Made by a program: the position numbers and the translations under genes. Below, piece after piece: positions 8,385-16,027 of a DNA stretch of 64,000 nucleotides (positions are counted from its first letter, which is position 1; every line of letters starts with the position of its first letter). The DNA comes from Pseudaeromonas aegiceratis (GTDB lineage: Bacteria; Pseudomonadota; Gammaproteobacteria; Enterobacterales; Aeromonadaceae), in assembly GCF_046254905.1 (NCBI RefSeq), contig NZ_CP158016.1, positions 1,364,001 to 1,428,000 on the forward strand, given 5' to 3'. A model generated the notes under the pieces. The model was not told where the DNA came from. It saw only the letters and a program-made list of their open reading frames with translations, and searched no databases.

Positions 8385-9479
8385 ATGGATTATCTGGCGC
8401 AGGCCAATGCCGGGGTGGCGGGGTTGCAACCCTACCAGGCCGGTAAGCCCATCGAGGAGCTGGAGCGGGAGCTGGGGATCAGCAACTGCGTCAAATTGGC
8501 TTCAAATGAGAACCCGCTGGGGCTGAGCCCCAAGGCCCAGGCGGCCATCGCGGCGGCCCTCAAGGATCTGACCCGCTATCCCGATGCCAACGGCTACTAC
8601 CTCAAGCACAAGCTGGGGGAGTGCTTCGATCTGGATCCGGCTGGCATCACCCTGGGCAATGGCTCCAACGAGGTGATCGATCTGCTGTTCCACACCTTCG
8701 TGGGGCAGGGGGACGAGGTGATCTACGCCCAATACGCCTTCATCGTCTATGCCCTGGCCACCCAGGCCCACGGCGCCAAGGCGGTGGTGGTACCGGCCCG
8801 GGACTGGGGGCATGATCTGGACGCCATGCTCGCGGCCATCACCGACAAGACTAAGCTCATCTGCATCGCCAACCCCAACAACCCCACCGGTACCGTGCTG
8901 CCGCCGGCGGCGCTGGAGGCCTTCCTGGCCAAGGTGCCATCCGAGATCCTGGTGGTGCTGGACGAGGCCTACAACGAGTACATGGATCCGGCCCTGCGGG
9001 CCCCCAGCGCTGACTGGGTCAAGCGATTCCCCAATCTGGTGGTCACCCGTACCTTCTCCAAGGTCTATGGCCTGGCCGGCCTGCGCCTGGGCTATGCCAT
9101 CTCCACCCCGGCGCTGGCGGGTGTGCTGAACCGGGTGCGTGAACCCTTCAACTGCAACAGCCTGGCCCTGGTGGCCGCCCAGGCCACCCTGGACGATGCC
9201 GACTACCTGGCGGAGGCGGTGCGCCTCAACCGCAGTGAGATGGGCCGTTACGAGGCTTATTTTGCCGCCCGCGGCCTGGGCTTCATCCCCTCCAACGGCA
9301 ACTTCATCACGGTGGATCTGGCGCGTCCTGCCGGCCCCGTGTACGAGGCTCTGCTGCGGGAAGGGGTGATCGTCCGTCCCATCGCCGGTTACGGCATGCC
9401 CAATCACCTGCGGGTGAGCATAGGGACAGTGGCGGAGAATGATCGCTTCTTCGCCGCCCTGGACAAGGTGCTGGGCTAA
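8385..9479 (+). CDS. hisC: Histidinol-phosphate aminotransferase (HisC2 type)
   Basis: PLP aminotransferase acting on histidinol phosphate; in this genomic setting (between serC and aroA) the family often serves aromatic amino acid synthesis as well. It has 364 aa. The start ATG has GAGAGGA 4 nt upstream and gives MDYLAQANAGVAGLQPYQAGKPIEELERELG, the usual N-terminus; the upstream in-frame alternative lacks a ribosome site. Fold-type I motifs include ANPNNPTG (162-169), DEAYNEY, and the PLP lysine K226 in TRTFSKVYGLAGLRLGYA. It is not linked to other his genes here, which fits the hisC2 paralogue. Confidence 0.93.
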   Translation: MDYLAQANAGVAGLQPYQAGKPIEELERELGISNCVKLASNENPLGLSPKAQAAIAAALKDLTRYPDANGYYLKHKLGECFDLDPAGITLGNGSNEVIDLLFHTFVGQGDEVIYAQYAFIVYALATQAHGAKAVVVPARDWGHDLDAMLAAITDKTKLICIANPNNPTGTVLPPAALEAFLAKVPSEILVVLDEAYNEYMDPALRAPSADWVKRFPNLVVTRTFSKVYGLAGLRLGYAISTPALAGVLNRVREPFNCNSLALVAAQATLDDADYLAEAVRLNRSEMGRYEAYFAARGLGFIPSNGNFITVDLARPAGPVYEALLREGVIVRPIAGYGMPNHLRVSIGTVAENDRFFAALDKVLG

Positions 9480-9489
9480 CGAAGAGCAC

Positions 9490-9516
9490 AGAGGGGCGCG
9501 CTAGCTAGCCCCTCTT
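9490..9516 (+). terminator. Weak hairpin after hisC
   Basis: AGAGGGGC and GCCCCTCT arms (9490-9497, 9508-9515) around a 10-nt loop, without a following T-run. It may attenuate or protect the mRNA rather than terminate fully. Confidence 0.45.
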
Positions 9517-9602
9517 AGTCCCCACTCGCCTTGCCCTGACCGGCACCGCCTGCTAAGTTGCTTACCTTCCCCTAGTTGTTGAGATGTTTGAACAGGATGT
9601 CT

Positions 9603-10880
9603 ATGAATAGCCTGACACTGGACCCCATTGCCCGGGTCGATGGCACCGTCAATCTGCCTGGCTCCAAAAGCGTATCCAACCGTGCCCTGTTGCTGGCCGC
9701 CCTGGCCCACGGTACCACCCGGCTGACCAACCTGCTGGACAGTGACGACATTCGTCACATGTTGAATGCCCTGCAGAGCCTGGGGGTGCGTTACGAGCTG
9801 TCTGCCGACAAGACCCAGTGCGTGGTGCAGGGGCTGGGACGGGCCTTCGCCGCCAAGGAGCCGCTGCAGCTGTTTCTGGGCAATGCCGGTACCGCCATGC
9901 GCCCCTTGTGCGCGGCCCTGTGCCTGGGCTCGGGCGAGTTTACCCTCACCGGTGAACCGCGCATGGAAGAGCGGCCCATCGGCCACCTGGTGGACGCCCT
10001 GCGAGAAGCCGGGGCCCAGATCCAGTATCTGAAGAACGAAGGGTTTCCGCCGCTGACCATAGAGGCCAAGGGGCTGTGGGGGGGCGAGGTGCACATCAAC
10101 GGCTCCGTCTCCAGCCAGTTCCTTACCGCCTTCTTGATGGCGGCCCCTCTGGCCGCCGGGGATACCCGGATCAAGATCCAGGGCGAGCTGGTGTCCAAGC
10201 CCTACATCGACATCACGCTGCACATCATGCAGCAGTTTGGCGTGCTGATTGAGCACGACAACTACCAGACCTTCTACATCAAGGGCAACCAGTCCTACCA
10301 GTCCCCGGGGGACTTCCTGGTGGAAGGGGATGCCTCCTCGGCCTCCTATTTCCTGGCCGCCGGGGCCATCAAGGGCAAGGTCAAAGTCACCGGCATCGGC
10401 CGGCACAGCATCCAGGGCGATATCCGCTTTGCCGACGTGCTGGAGAAGATGGGGGCCAAGATCACCTGGGGGGATGACTATATCCTGGCGGAGCAGGGTG
10501 AGCTCAAGGGGGTGGATCTGGATCTGAACCACATCCCGGATGCCGCCATGACCATCGCCACCACGGCGCTGTTTGCCCAGGGCAAGACCATCATCCGCAA
10601 CATCTACAACTGGCGGGTGAAGGAGACCGATCGCCTGACCGCCATGGCCACCGAGCTGCGCAAGCTGGGGGTCGAGGTGGTGGAAGGGGAGGACTTCATC
10701 GAGGTGACCCCCTCCGCCCAGCTCAAACATGCCGCCATCGACACCTACAACGATCACCGCATCGCCATGTGTTTCTCCCTGGTGGCCCTGAGCGACACCC
10801 CGGTGACCATCAATGATCCGGGATGTACTTCCAAGACCTTCCCGGACTACTTCGACAAGCTGGCCAGCATCAGCCGGTAA
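9603..10880 (+). CDS. aroA: 3-phosphoshikimate 1-carboxyvinyltransferase (EPSP synthase)
   Basis: Transfers enolpyruvyl from PEP to shikimate-3-phosphate in the shikimate pathway; the glyphosate target. The start [23 protein letters not shown] aligns with E. coli [23 protein letters not shown], and ACAGG lies 6-7 nt upstream; an ATG 6 nt earlier is the alternative. It has 425 aa (E. coli 427). Class I EPSPS features are present: [20 protein letters not shown] near the N-terminus and [13 protein letters not shown] with the glyphosate-sensitive GNAGTAMRP, then [9 protein letters not shown]-like [12 protein letters not shown] and a C-terminal [11 protein letters not shown]. It is a stand-alone enzyme, not fused to TyrA as in Pseudomonas. 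Confidence 0.97.
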   Translation: [425 protein letters not shown]

Positions 10881-10898
10881 GCCGGTTTTCTGTACGCT

Positions 10899-10931
10899 GA
10901 CAAGGCCGGCCTCTGCCGGCCTTGTCATTTT
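10899..10931 (+). terminator. Strong terminator after aroA
   Basis: GACAAGGCCGGC-CTCT-GCCGGCCTTGTC followed by ATTTTGT: a perfect 12-bp stem 18 bp after the aroA stop. Confidence 0.88.
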
Positions 10932-11007
10932 GTGCGGCGGGCCAGAGGCGCATAGCGCGGCCGAATGGGCTACAATGGCCCCTTTACCAGTCAGTCAGGG
11001 TGGCCAG

Positions 11008-11523
11008 GTGTTTATCTTTCACTGTACAGGGACAAACGGAAGTGAGGCCAGGATCGCCATCCAGGCCCTGGATTGGACCCAGCAGGGCGAGGTGCGTTTC
11101 TCCTGCAATGACGATGAGCTGGCCTGTCTGCTGTTGCAGGGCTGTCGCAGTGACACCGGGGGGCACTTCAACCTGCTGGCGGGCTGCAAACCCGTCTATG
11201 TGGAGCAGTGGCTGCATTACCTGGAGGAGGGGGGCAAGCTCAAACAGGTGAGCTGCCAGGTGCTGCAGGCCGGCGAGGTGGATTACGCCCGGCGGGCCTT
11301 GCCCGAGGACGGCGAGTTGCAGGAATTGCTGGAGCTGGTCTATCAGGTGGGGGGCTTCAATCGCCTGCAGATCACCCGCTATCTCAAGCTGCGCCAGAAG
11401 CCGTCGGCTCTGGCGACCCGCTACAGCAAGCCGGAGCTGGAGCGCTACCGGCTGCTGAACGAGGTCATCTGCCGCCTGATGCGCCTAAAACGTCCAGATG
11501 GGGTGCCGTCACCGGATCGGTGA
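11008..11523 (+). CDS. Unrecognised conserved-looking protein, 171 aa
   Basis: I do not recognise this protein. With the GTG start it reads MFIFHCTGTNGSEARI and has 171 aa, no signal peptide and no membrane segment. The C-terminal half is Leu- and Arg-rich (LQITRYLKLRQKPSALATRYSKPELERYRLLNEVICRLMRL, read as separate helices), suggestive of a small helical domain. The GTG start was chosen because CAGGG sits 7 nt upstream and a good -10 (TACAAT, 10971-10976) lies just before it; an ATG at 10975 would fall inside that -10 and lacks a ribosome site. Base composition and codon use look native. Its last 59 bp overlap the convergent csrD-like gene. No function is proposed. Confidence 0.7.
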   Translation: MFIFHCTGTNGSEARIAIQALDWTQQGEVRFSCNDDELACLLLQGCRSDTGGHFNLLAGCKPVYVEQWLHYLEEGGKLKQVSCQVLQAGEVDYARRALPEDGELQELLELVYQVGGFNRLQITRYLKLRQKPSALATRYSKPELERYRLLNEVICRLMRLKRPDGVPSPDR

Positions 11524-13384
11524 GGGGGGCGGGTTTGGCCACCAGGTAGCCCTGGATGGCGTCCACGTACATGTTTTCCAGCAGCTGTTTCTCGCTGAGT
11601 TTTTCCACTCCTTCCGCCACCACCACGCAGCCCATGCGGTGGGACAGCTCCACTATCATGCGGATGAACTGCTGATTGGTGCTCTCCTGCTCCAGGTTCT
11701 GCAACAGGCTGGGATCCAGTTTGACAAAGTCGGGCTTGAGCTCCCGGTAGAGTCGGAATGATGCCAGCCCCTTGCCAAACTTGGAGATGCTGGAGCGGCT
11801 GCCGGCGCGGCGCATCAGCTCGAACAGCCGCCGGCTGGCGGCCAGGTTGCGGTCCAGCAGATCCTCCTCCACCTCGAACACGAAGGAGGCGGCCAGGGTC
11901 ACGTCCCGCAGCAGCAGGCGCTCCAGCCACACCAGGAAGGCGTTGCTGGTCAGGGCACTGCTGCTGAGGTTGATACCCCAGCGCTGGCCTGGCGAGGCAT
12001 AGCTGGGGTACTTCTGCACGATAGTCTCTATGATGAGCTGCTCCACCTTCACCAGCAGATCATGGCGCTGAGCCATGGCCAGCAGGGTTTCTGTGGGCAG
12101 GCTCTGCTGCTCGCGCCCGATGAAGCGGGCGAAGATCTCATGGTAGTTGTGGTTGGCGATGCTCAGGGACTGGATGGGCTGGCGCATCAGCACCAGGGAC
12201 TTGTGCTCTATGACCTCCATGATCACCCGCTTCCAGTGGCTCTCACCCTGCAGAAACTCCACATCACTACCTTCCTGGTAATAGCTGCCGTTGGACTCGC
12301 CGGTCTGGGCGCGGGCCAGGGCCAGGTCGGCCCTGGCGATCACCTCTTCAGGGGATTGGCCGGGGCGGAACAGGGTGATGCCGGTAAAGGCCACGCTCTC
12401 CAACTCATATTCCAGCTGTTTGCCGTCAAAGGCCTGCTTGAGCTCCCGGCCCAACAGGTTGGGCAACTGGCTGCTGTTTTTACGGATCAGCATGGCAAAG
12501 TCACTGCCGCTTAGCCGGTAGGCCTGGCTGTCAGCCAGGGGCCGCAGGCTGCGGGAGAGCTGGTTGGCGACATCCTGCAGGTATTTGTCCCCCACGGCGT
12601 GGCCCCGCAACTCGTTGACGGTCTGCAAGGAGGAGGCGCGCACCATCACCAGATAGTGAGATTGCCCCTGATCCTCCGTCTGCAGTATCTCAGTCAGATC
12701 CCGGCGGAAGCATTCGCGATTGTACAGGCTGGTGAGGGGGTCGCTGCTGGCCTGGCGGGCCAGGTTTTCCGTGGCGCGTTGCAGCTCGTCCAGGCGCTGT
12801 TGCCACTGCTGCTGGTATTGGTGCAACCCGTCGGTCACGCTGGGCAGAGGACCCTCGACCACCTCGTTCTGGTCCAGCAGCTGTGCCAGTTGCCGTTGCA
12901 GCTGTTGGCTCAACCGGCCCAGCACCTGCCGGTGGGACAACAGCAGCAGCAGGCTGCCCAGCAGCCAGAGGGCGGCAATCATGCCGAGATCCTGGAGCAG
13001 GGCCTGGCGCTGTGGGGCGAAGTTGAGCTGGTAGTTGAACAGGGCATGGGAGGTGGTCAGGTGCTGCGGTTGCGTGGCCGCGGCATACAGCCCCTTGAAC
13101 CAGGCCGGGGCCGCCACGCCTTGACCGCCTGCCAACCAGGTGTTCTTCTGAGTATCCCGCACCTCCAGCCAGGCCAGATCCCAACGCTGCAACAGGCTCT
13201 GGGCGGCCGCAGGATCGTCGCTCTGCTGACGATACAGCTGACCGGTCAGGCCATCGGCCACCCGCTGGGCATCGCTGTCCAGTTGCTGACCGGTGCGGAT
13301 GACGGCCAGCAGGGCCAGCAACAGGCCGACTGCCAGCCAGCTGGCCAGACCCAGAAAGAGGCCGAGTCGGTATGTTTTTTTCAT
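11465..13384 (-). CDS. Membrane-bound degenerate GGDEF/EAL protein, CsrD/LapD-like
   Basis: 639 aa with an N-terminal membrane helix (about 7-28), a periplasmic domain of about 100 residues containing APAWFKGLYAA (like the LapD/MoxY N-terminal domain), a second helix (about 138-153), then coiled-coil/HAMP-like, GGDEF-like and EAL-like domains. Both catalytic signatures are lost: SGSDF replaces GGDEF, EIFARF replaces EALxR, and SKFGKG replaces DDFGTG, removing the metal-binding aspartates. It should therefore be a c-di-GMP or protein-binding receptor, not an enzyme. The C-terminal KLDPSLLQNLEQE and NQQFIRMIVEL stretches resemble E. coli CsrD, the RNase E specificity factor for CsrB/C decay, also of similar length. 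The start ATG (MKKTYRLG) has AGGA 9 nt upstream. CsrD-like is my first choice, LapD-like second. Confidence 0.8.
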   Translation of the reverse strand: MKKTYRLGLFLGLASWLAVGLLLALLAVIRTGQQLDSDAQRVADGLTGQLYRQQSDDPAAAQSLLQRWDLAWLEVRDTQKNTWLAGGQGVAAPAWFKGLYAAATQPQHLTTSHALFNYQLNFAPQRQALLQDLGMIAALWLLGSLLLLLSHRQVLGRLSQQLQRQLAQLLDQNEVVEGPLPSVTDGLHQYQQQWQQRLDELQRATENLARQASSDPLTSLYNRECFRRDLTEILQTEDQGQSHYLVMVRASSLQTVNELRGHAVGDKYLQDVANQLSRSLRPLADSQAYRLSGSDFAMLIRKNSSQLPNLLGRELKQAFDGKQLEYELESVAFTGITLFRPGQSPEEVIARADLALARAQTGESNGSYYQEGSDVEFLQGESHWKRVIMEVIEHKSLVLMRQPIQSLSIANHNYHEIFARFIGREQQSLPTETLLAMAQRHDLLVKVEQLIIETIVQKYPSYASPGQRWGINLSSSALTSNAFLVWLERLLLRDVTLAASFVFEVEEDLLDRNLAASRRLFELMRRAGSRSSISKFGKGLASFRLYRELKPDFVKLDPSLLQNLEQESTNQQFIRMIVELSHRMGCVVVAEGVEKLSEKQLLENMYVDAIQGYLVAKPAPLTDPVTAPHLDVLGASGGR

Positions 13385-13636
13385 GGAATGGATCCTGTGG
13401 TGGTGACCGGGGAATATCTGCTCATTAAGGCTACAAAAATAAAGGATAAGCTGCTGCTTGACCATTTATTGATCGTGAAAAATGTTAGCCTCGTTCGACT
13501 ACTTTGTTAACGTTGGCCGATTGAAATCGCTTTCGTGATGCAGGCGGCAACACGGAGGTGGTGAAACAGGGATGATAAACGGCGGGTCCGGGCGATAACG
13601 CCGGCCTACCGTGCACAAGGAATAAGGAAACAGGAT

Positions 13637-14959
13637 TTGGCAAACCTAGAAACGCAAGGGCTGGGCATGGCGCGGGAAGCCATACAGCAAACCATGGCCC
13701 TGGTACTGGCCGGGGGACGGGGCAGCCGCCTGATGCAGCTGACCGACACCCGGGCCAAGCCGGCGGTCCACTTTGGCGGCAAGTTTCGCATCATCGATTT
13801 CGCCCTCTCCAACTGCATCAATTCCGGTATCTATCGGGTGGGGGTGGTGACCCAGTACAAGTCCCACAGCCTGCTGCGCCACATCCAGGCCGGCTGGTCC
13901 TTCCTGCGTTACGAGATGAACGAGTTCATCGATCTGCTGCCGGCCCAGCAGCGGGTGGATGAGGTGAACTGGTATCGCGGCACCGCCGATGCCGTCTATC
14001 AGAACATGGACATAGTGCGGGACTATGGCCCCAAGTACGTGCTGGTGCTGGCGGGGGATCATGTCTACAAGATGGATTACGCCAACCTGCTGCTGGATCA
14101 CGTGCGGCGGGGCAACCCGGTGACCGTGGCCTGCATCGAGGTGCCCAGGGCGCAGGCCAGCGCCCTGGGGGTCATGCAAGTGGATGAAGGCGGGCGCATC
14201 ACGGATTTCGTGGAGAAGCCCGGCGAGCCGCCCTGCCTGCCGGGTAGGCCGGACACCTGTCTGGCCTCCATGGGCATCTATGTGTTTGATGCGCGCTTCC
14301 TGTATGAACTGCTGGAAGCGGATCAGCAGGATCCCCACTCCTGCCGGGATTTCGGGCGGGACATCATTCCGGCGGTGGTTCAGGCCGGCCAGGCCTATGC
14401 CCATGCCTTCAGTCAGTCCTGTGTGCGCAACCGGGGCAGCGAGGATGCCTGCTACTGGCGCGATGTGGGCACGGTGGACTCCTTCTGGGCGGCCAACATG
14501 GATCTAGCCTCGGTGATCCCCGAGCTGGATCTGTACGATGAACACTGGCCCATCTGGACCAATCAGAAGCAGCTGCCGCCGGCCAAGTTCGTGCAGGACT
14601 ACACGGGTCAGTCCGGCAGCACCAAGAACTCTGTGTTCTCCGGCGGCTGCATCGTCAGCGGCTCCCACATCCAGGACTCTGTGCTGTTTACCGGGGTGCG
14701 GGTGCACTCGGGCTGCCACCTGGAGCAGGCGGTGGTGTTTCCGGACGTGGTGATCAACCGGGGCTGCCGGTTGAAACGGGTGATCATCGACAAGCGCTGC
14801 GAGATCCCCGCCGGCCTGGTGGTGGGGGAGGATGCCCTGGCGGACGCCCGCTTCTTTCATCGCAGCGAGCAGGGGGTGGTGCTCATCACCCGCAGCATGC
14901 TGCAGGCCCGGGCCCGTATCCTGGCCCAGGAGGCCGAGGTGCAGACCGATCCGGCCTGA
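13637..14959 (+). CDS. glgC: Glucose-1-phosphate adenylyltransferase (ADP-glucose pyrophosphorylase), TTG start
   Basis: Makes ADP-glucose from glucose-1-phosphate and ATP, the first committed step of glycogen synthesis, under allosteric control. The protein has 440 aa. The nucleotide-binding loop LAGGRGSRLMQLT is followed by AKPAVHFGGKFRIIDFALSNCINSGI, the FBP/substrate region typical of bacterial GlgC, and WYRGTADAVYQN and GDHVYKMDY active-site segments; the C-terminal half is a left-handed beta-helix. The TTG start at 13637 is preferred over the ATG at 13667: AAGGA lies 8 nt upstream and the extra residues (MANLETQGLGMAREAIQQT) align with E. coli MVSLEKNDHLMLARQLPLK. No glgA, glgB or glgP is adjacent. 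A strong hairpin follows. Confidence 0.94.
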   Translation: MANLETQGLGMAREAIQQTMALVLAGGRGSRLMQLTDTRAKPAVHFGGKFRIIDFALSNCINSGIYRVGVVTQYKSHSLLRHIQAGWSFLRYEMNEFIDLLPAQQRVDEVNWYRGTADAVYQNMDIVRDYGPKYVLVLAGDHVYKMDYANLLLDHVRRGNPVTVACIEVPRAQASALGVMQVDEGGRITDFVEKPGEPPCLPGRPDTCLASMGIYVFDARFLYELLEADQQDPHSCRDFGRDIIPAVVQAGQAYAHAFSQSCVRNRGSEDACYWRDVGTVDSFWAANMDLASVIPELDLYDEHWPIWTNQKQLPPAKFVQDYTGQSGSTKNSVFSGGCIVSGSHIQDSVLFTGVRVHSGCHLEQAVVFPDVVINRGCRLKRVIIDKRCEIPAGLVVGEDALADARFFHRSEQGVVLITRSMLQARARILAQEAEVQTDPA

Positions 14960-14975
14960 GGCCGGCGCAGCAACG

Positions 14976-15004
14976 ACAAAGGGCCGCATATAGCGGCCCT
15001 TTGT
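14976..15004 (+). terminator. Terminator after glgC
   Basis: ACAAAGGGCCGC-ATATA-GCGGCCCTTTGT, a perfect 12-bp stem 17 bp after the glgC stop. It also lies just beyond the 3' end of the convergent tRNA-Asn, so may serve both. Confidence 0.85.
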
Positions 15005-15012
15005 GCGATAAG

Positions 15013-15088
15013 TGGCTCCTCCGACTGGACTCGAACCAGTGACATACGGATTAACAGTCCGCCGTTCTACCGACTGAACTACGGAGGA
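15013..15088 (-). tRNA. tRNA-Asn (GTT), copy 1
   Basis: A 76-nt cloverleaf including encoded CCA: acceptor TCCTCCG pairs with CGGAGGA, the anticodon loop is CTGTTAATC (anticodon GTT), and the T-loop is GGTTCGAGTCC. It is identical to the second copy at 15764-15839 except at one acceptor pair. Confidence 0.97.
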
Positions 15089-15486
15089 ACAGATGCCTTG
15101 TGGGAGCGGGGTCCCCAAAGACGGGCGCATGATACCCAGCGTCCGGCAGGCTGTCAATTGGGCCGACTGACCGGTCGATGCTAACTGAGGAAGGCGGCCA
15201 ATGGGCGGTTAGGCAGTCTGGCCTGCCGGGTCTTAAGCGCCTCCCGAAGGCTTGGTGGCGAAATGCCAGGCAGAAGGACATTTATTCCGCTATACGGCCA
15301 CTAAAACCCCCAGGCCCGGACATCAAAAATGCGGATCGCTGCCGCACCAGGGTCTCATTTTTGGTGCATCCATTTAGCAATTTGCGCGATGGGCTACAGG
15401 CGTCTGAGGCGTGTCACGACGGCGGTGATCCGGGGGCCTGGTTATGCACAAGCGCCGCAAGCCCCATGGCAGCAGGCTTGTGCCTA

Positions 15487-15511
15487 CTTATCCACTATTT
15501 CTGTGGATAAG
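15487..15511. promoter_or_regulatory. Inverted pair of DnaA boxes
   Basis: CTTATCCAC-TATTTCT-GTGGATAAG: perfect 9-bp inverted arms. The right arm with its preceding T (TGTGGATAA, 15502-15510) is a perfect reverse DnaA box (TTATCCACA); the left (TTATCCACT, 15488-15496) has one mismatch. The flanking DNA is AT-rich. It could be a DnaA titration or reactivation site (datA/DARS-like); in E. coli DARS1 sits upstream of uvrB, also the next gene here. Confidence 0.5.
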
Positions 15512-15721
15512 GTTGTGGGTTCTTTATAGAAAACGGCCGCAAAGCCGCATGGCACAAGGGTTTTGGCTTGAATTGAGTAAAAGAGTTGCAAATAAAAACT
15601 ACTGCAAAAACAAATACTTAAGGCAATAGCCCTGAAATGCTGCAAAGCTGTTAAATCTGGTTAGGCAACGGAAACAGGTAGGCCGCCATTGTGCATTGTT
15701 TTGGCGCAATAGCAGAAAATG

Positions 15722-15730
15722 CGTGGATAA
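15722..15730 (-). promoter_or_regulatory. Third DnaA-box-like site
   Basis: CGTGGATAA reads TTATCCACG on the minus strand, one mismatch from the DnaA consensus. It lies 211 bp from the inverted pair at 15487-15511 and 33 bp before the second tRNA-Asn. Confidence 0.35.
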
Positions 15731-15763
15731 CTGGTATTAAAAAGGGAGGAAAGTACCTGGGAT

Positions 15764-15839
15764 TGGCTCCCCCGACTGGACTCGAACCAGTGACATACGG
15801 ATTAACAGTCCGCCGTTCTACCGACTGAACTACGGGGGA
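15764..15839 (-). tRNA. tRNA-Asn (GTT), copy 2
   Basis: A 76-nt cloverleaf with encoded CCA and anticodon GTT. The acceptor TCCCCCG pairs with CGGGGGA; compared with copy 1, one T-A pair is changed to C-G, a compensated double substitution. Confidence 0.97.
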
Positions 15840-16027
15840 AGCGCAGGCAGGGGGCAGATAATAGCCGTGGCGGCCCGCCAGGGTCAAGAGAGCAAACGGC
15901 TAAAAAGTCGGGCTTTTCGCCTGGTGCACAGAAAAGCATCATTGGGCGCAAGAATCTTGGGGTGATCCGCCGCTGTGCCGGGGCTAGAATGCCTGCTTGG
16001 CCGTGCCGGCCGCCCTAAGGAGAAGTC

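Larger units (their letters stand above)
15089..15763. other. 675-bp gene-free segment between two tRNA-Asn genes
   Basis: No reading frame here has a ribosome site or recognisable product. The right-hand third (about 15480-15760) is distinctly more AT-rich than the surroundings and holds DnaA-box-like 9-mers and a perfect hairpin, annotated separately. I see no integrase, no insertion-sequence ends and no clear att repeat beyond the two tRNA genes themselves. Confidence 0.6.

Noticed and set aside
15178..15510. Plus-strand reading frame between the tRNA-Asn genes
   Set aside because: No ribosome site, no domain and odd composition. It overlaps the DnaA-box hairpin.
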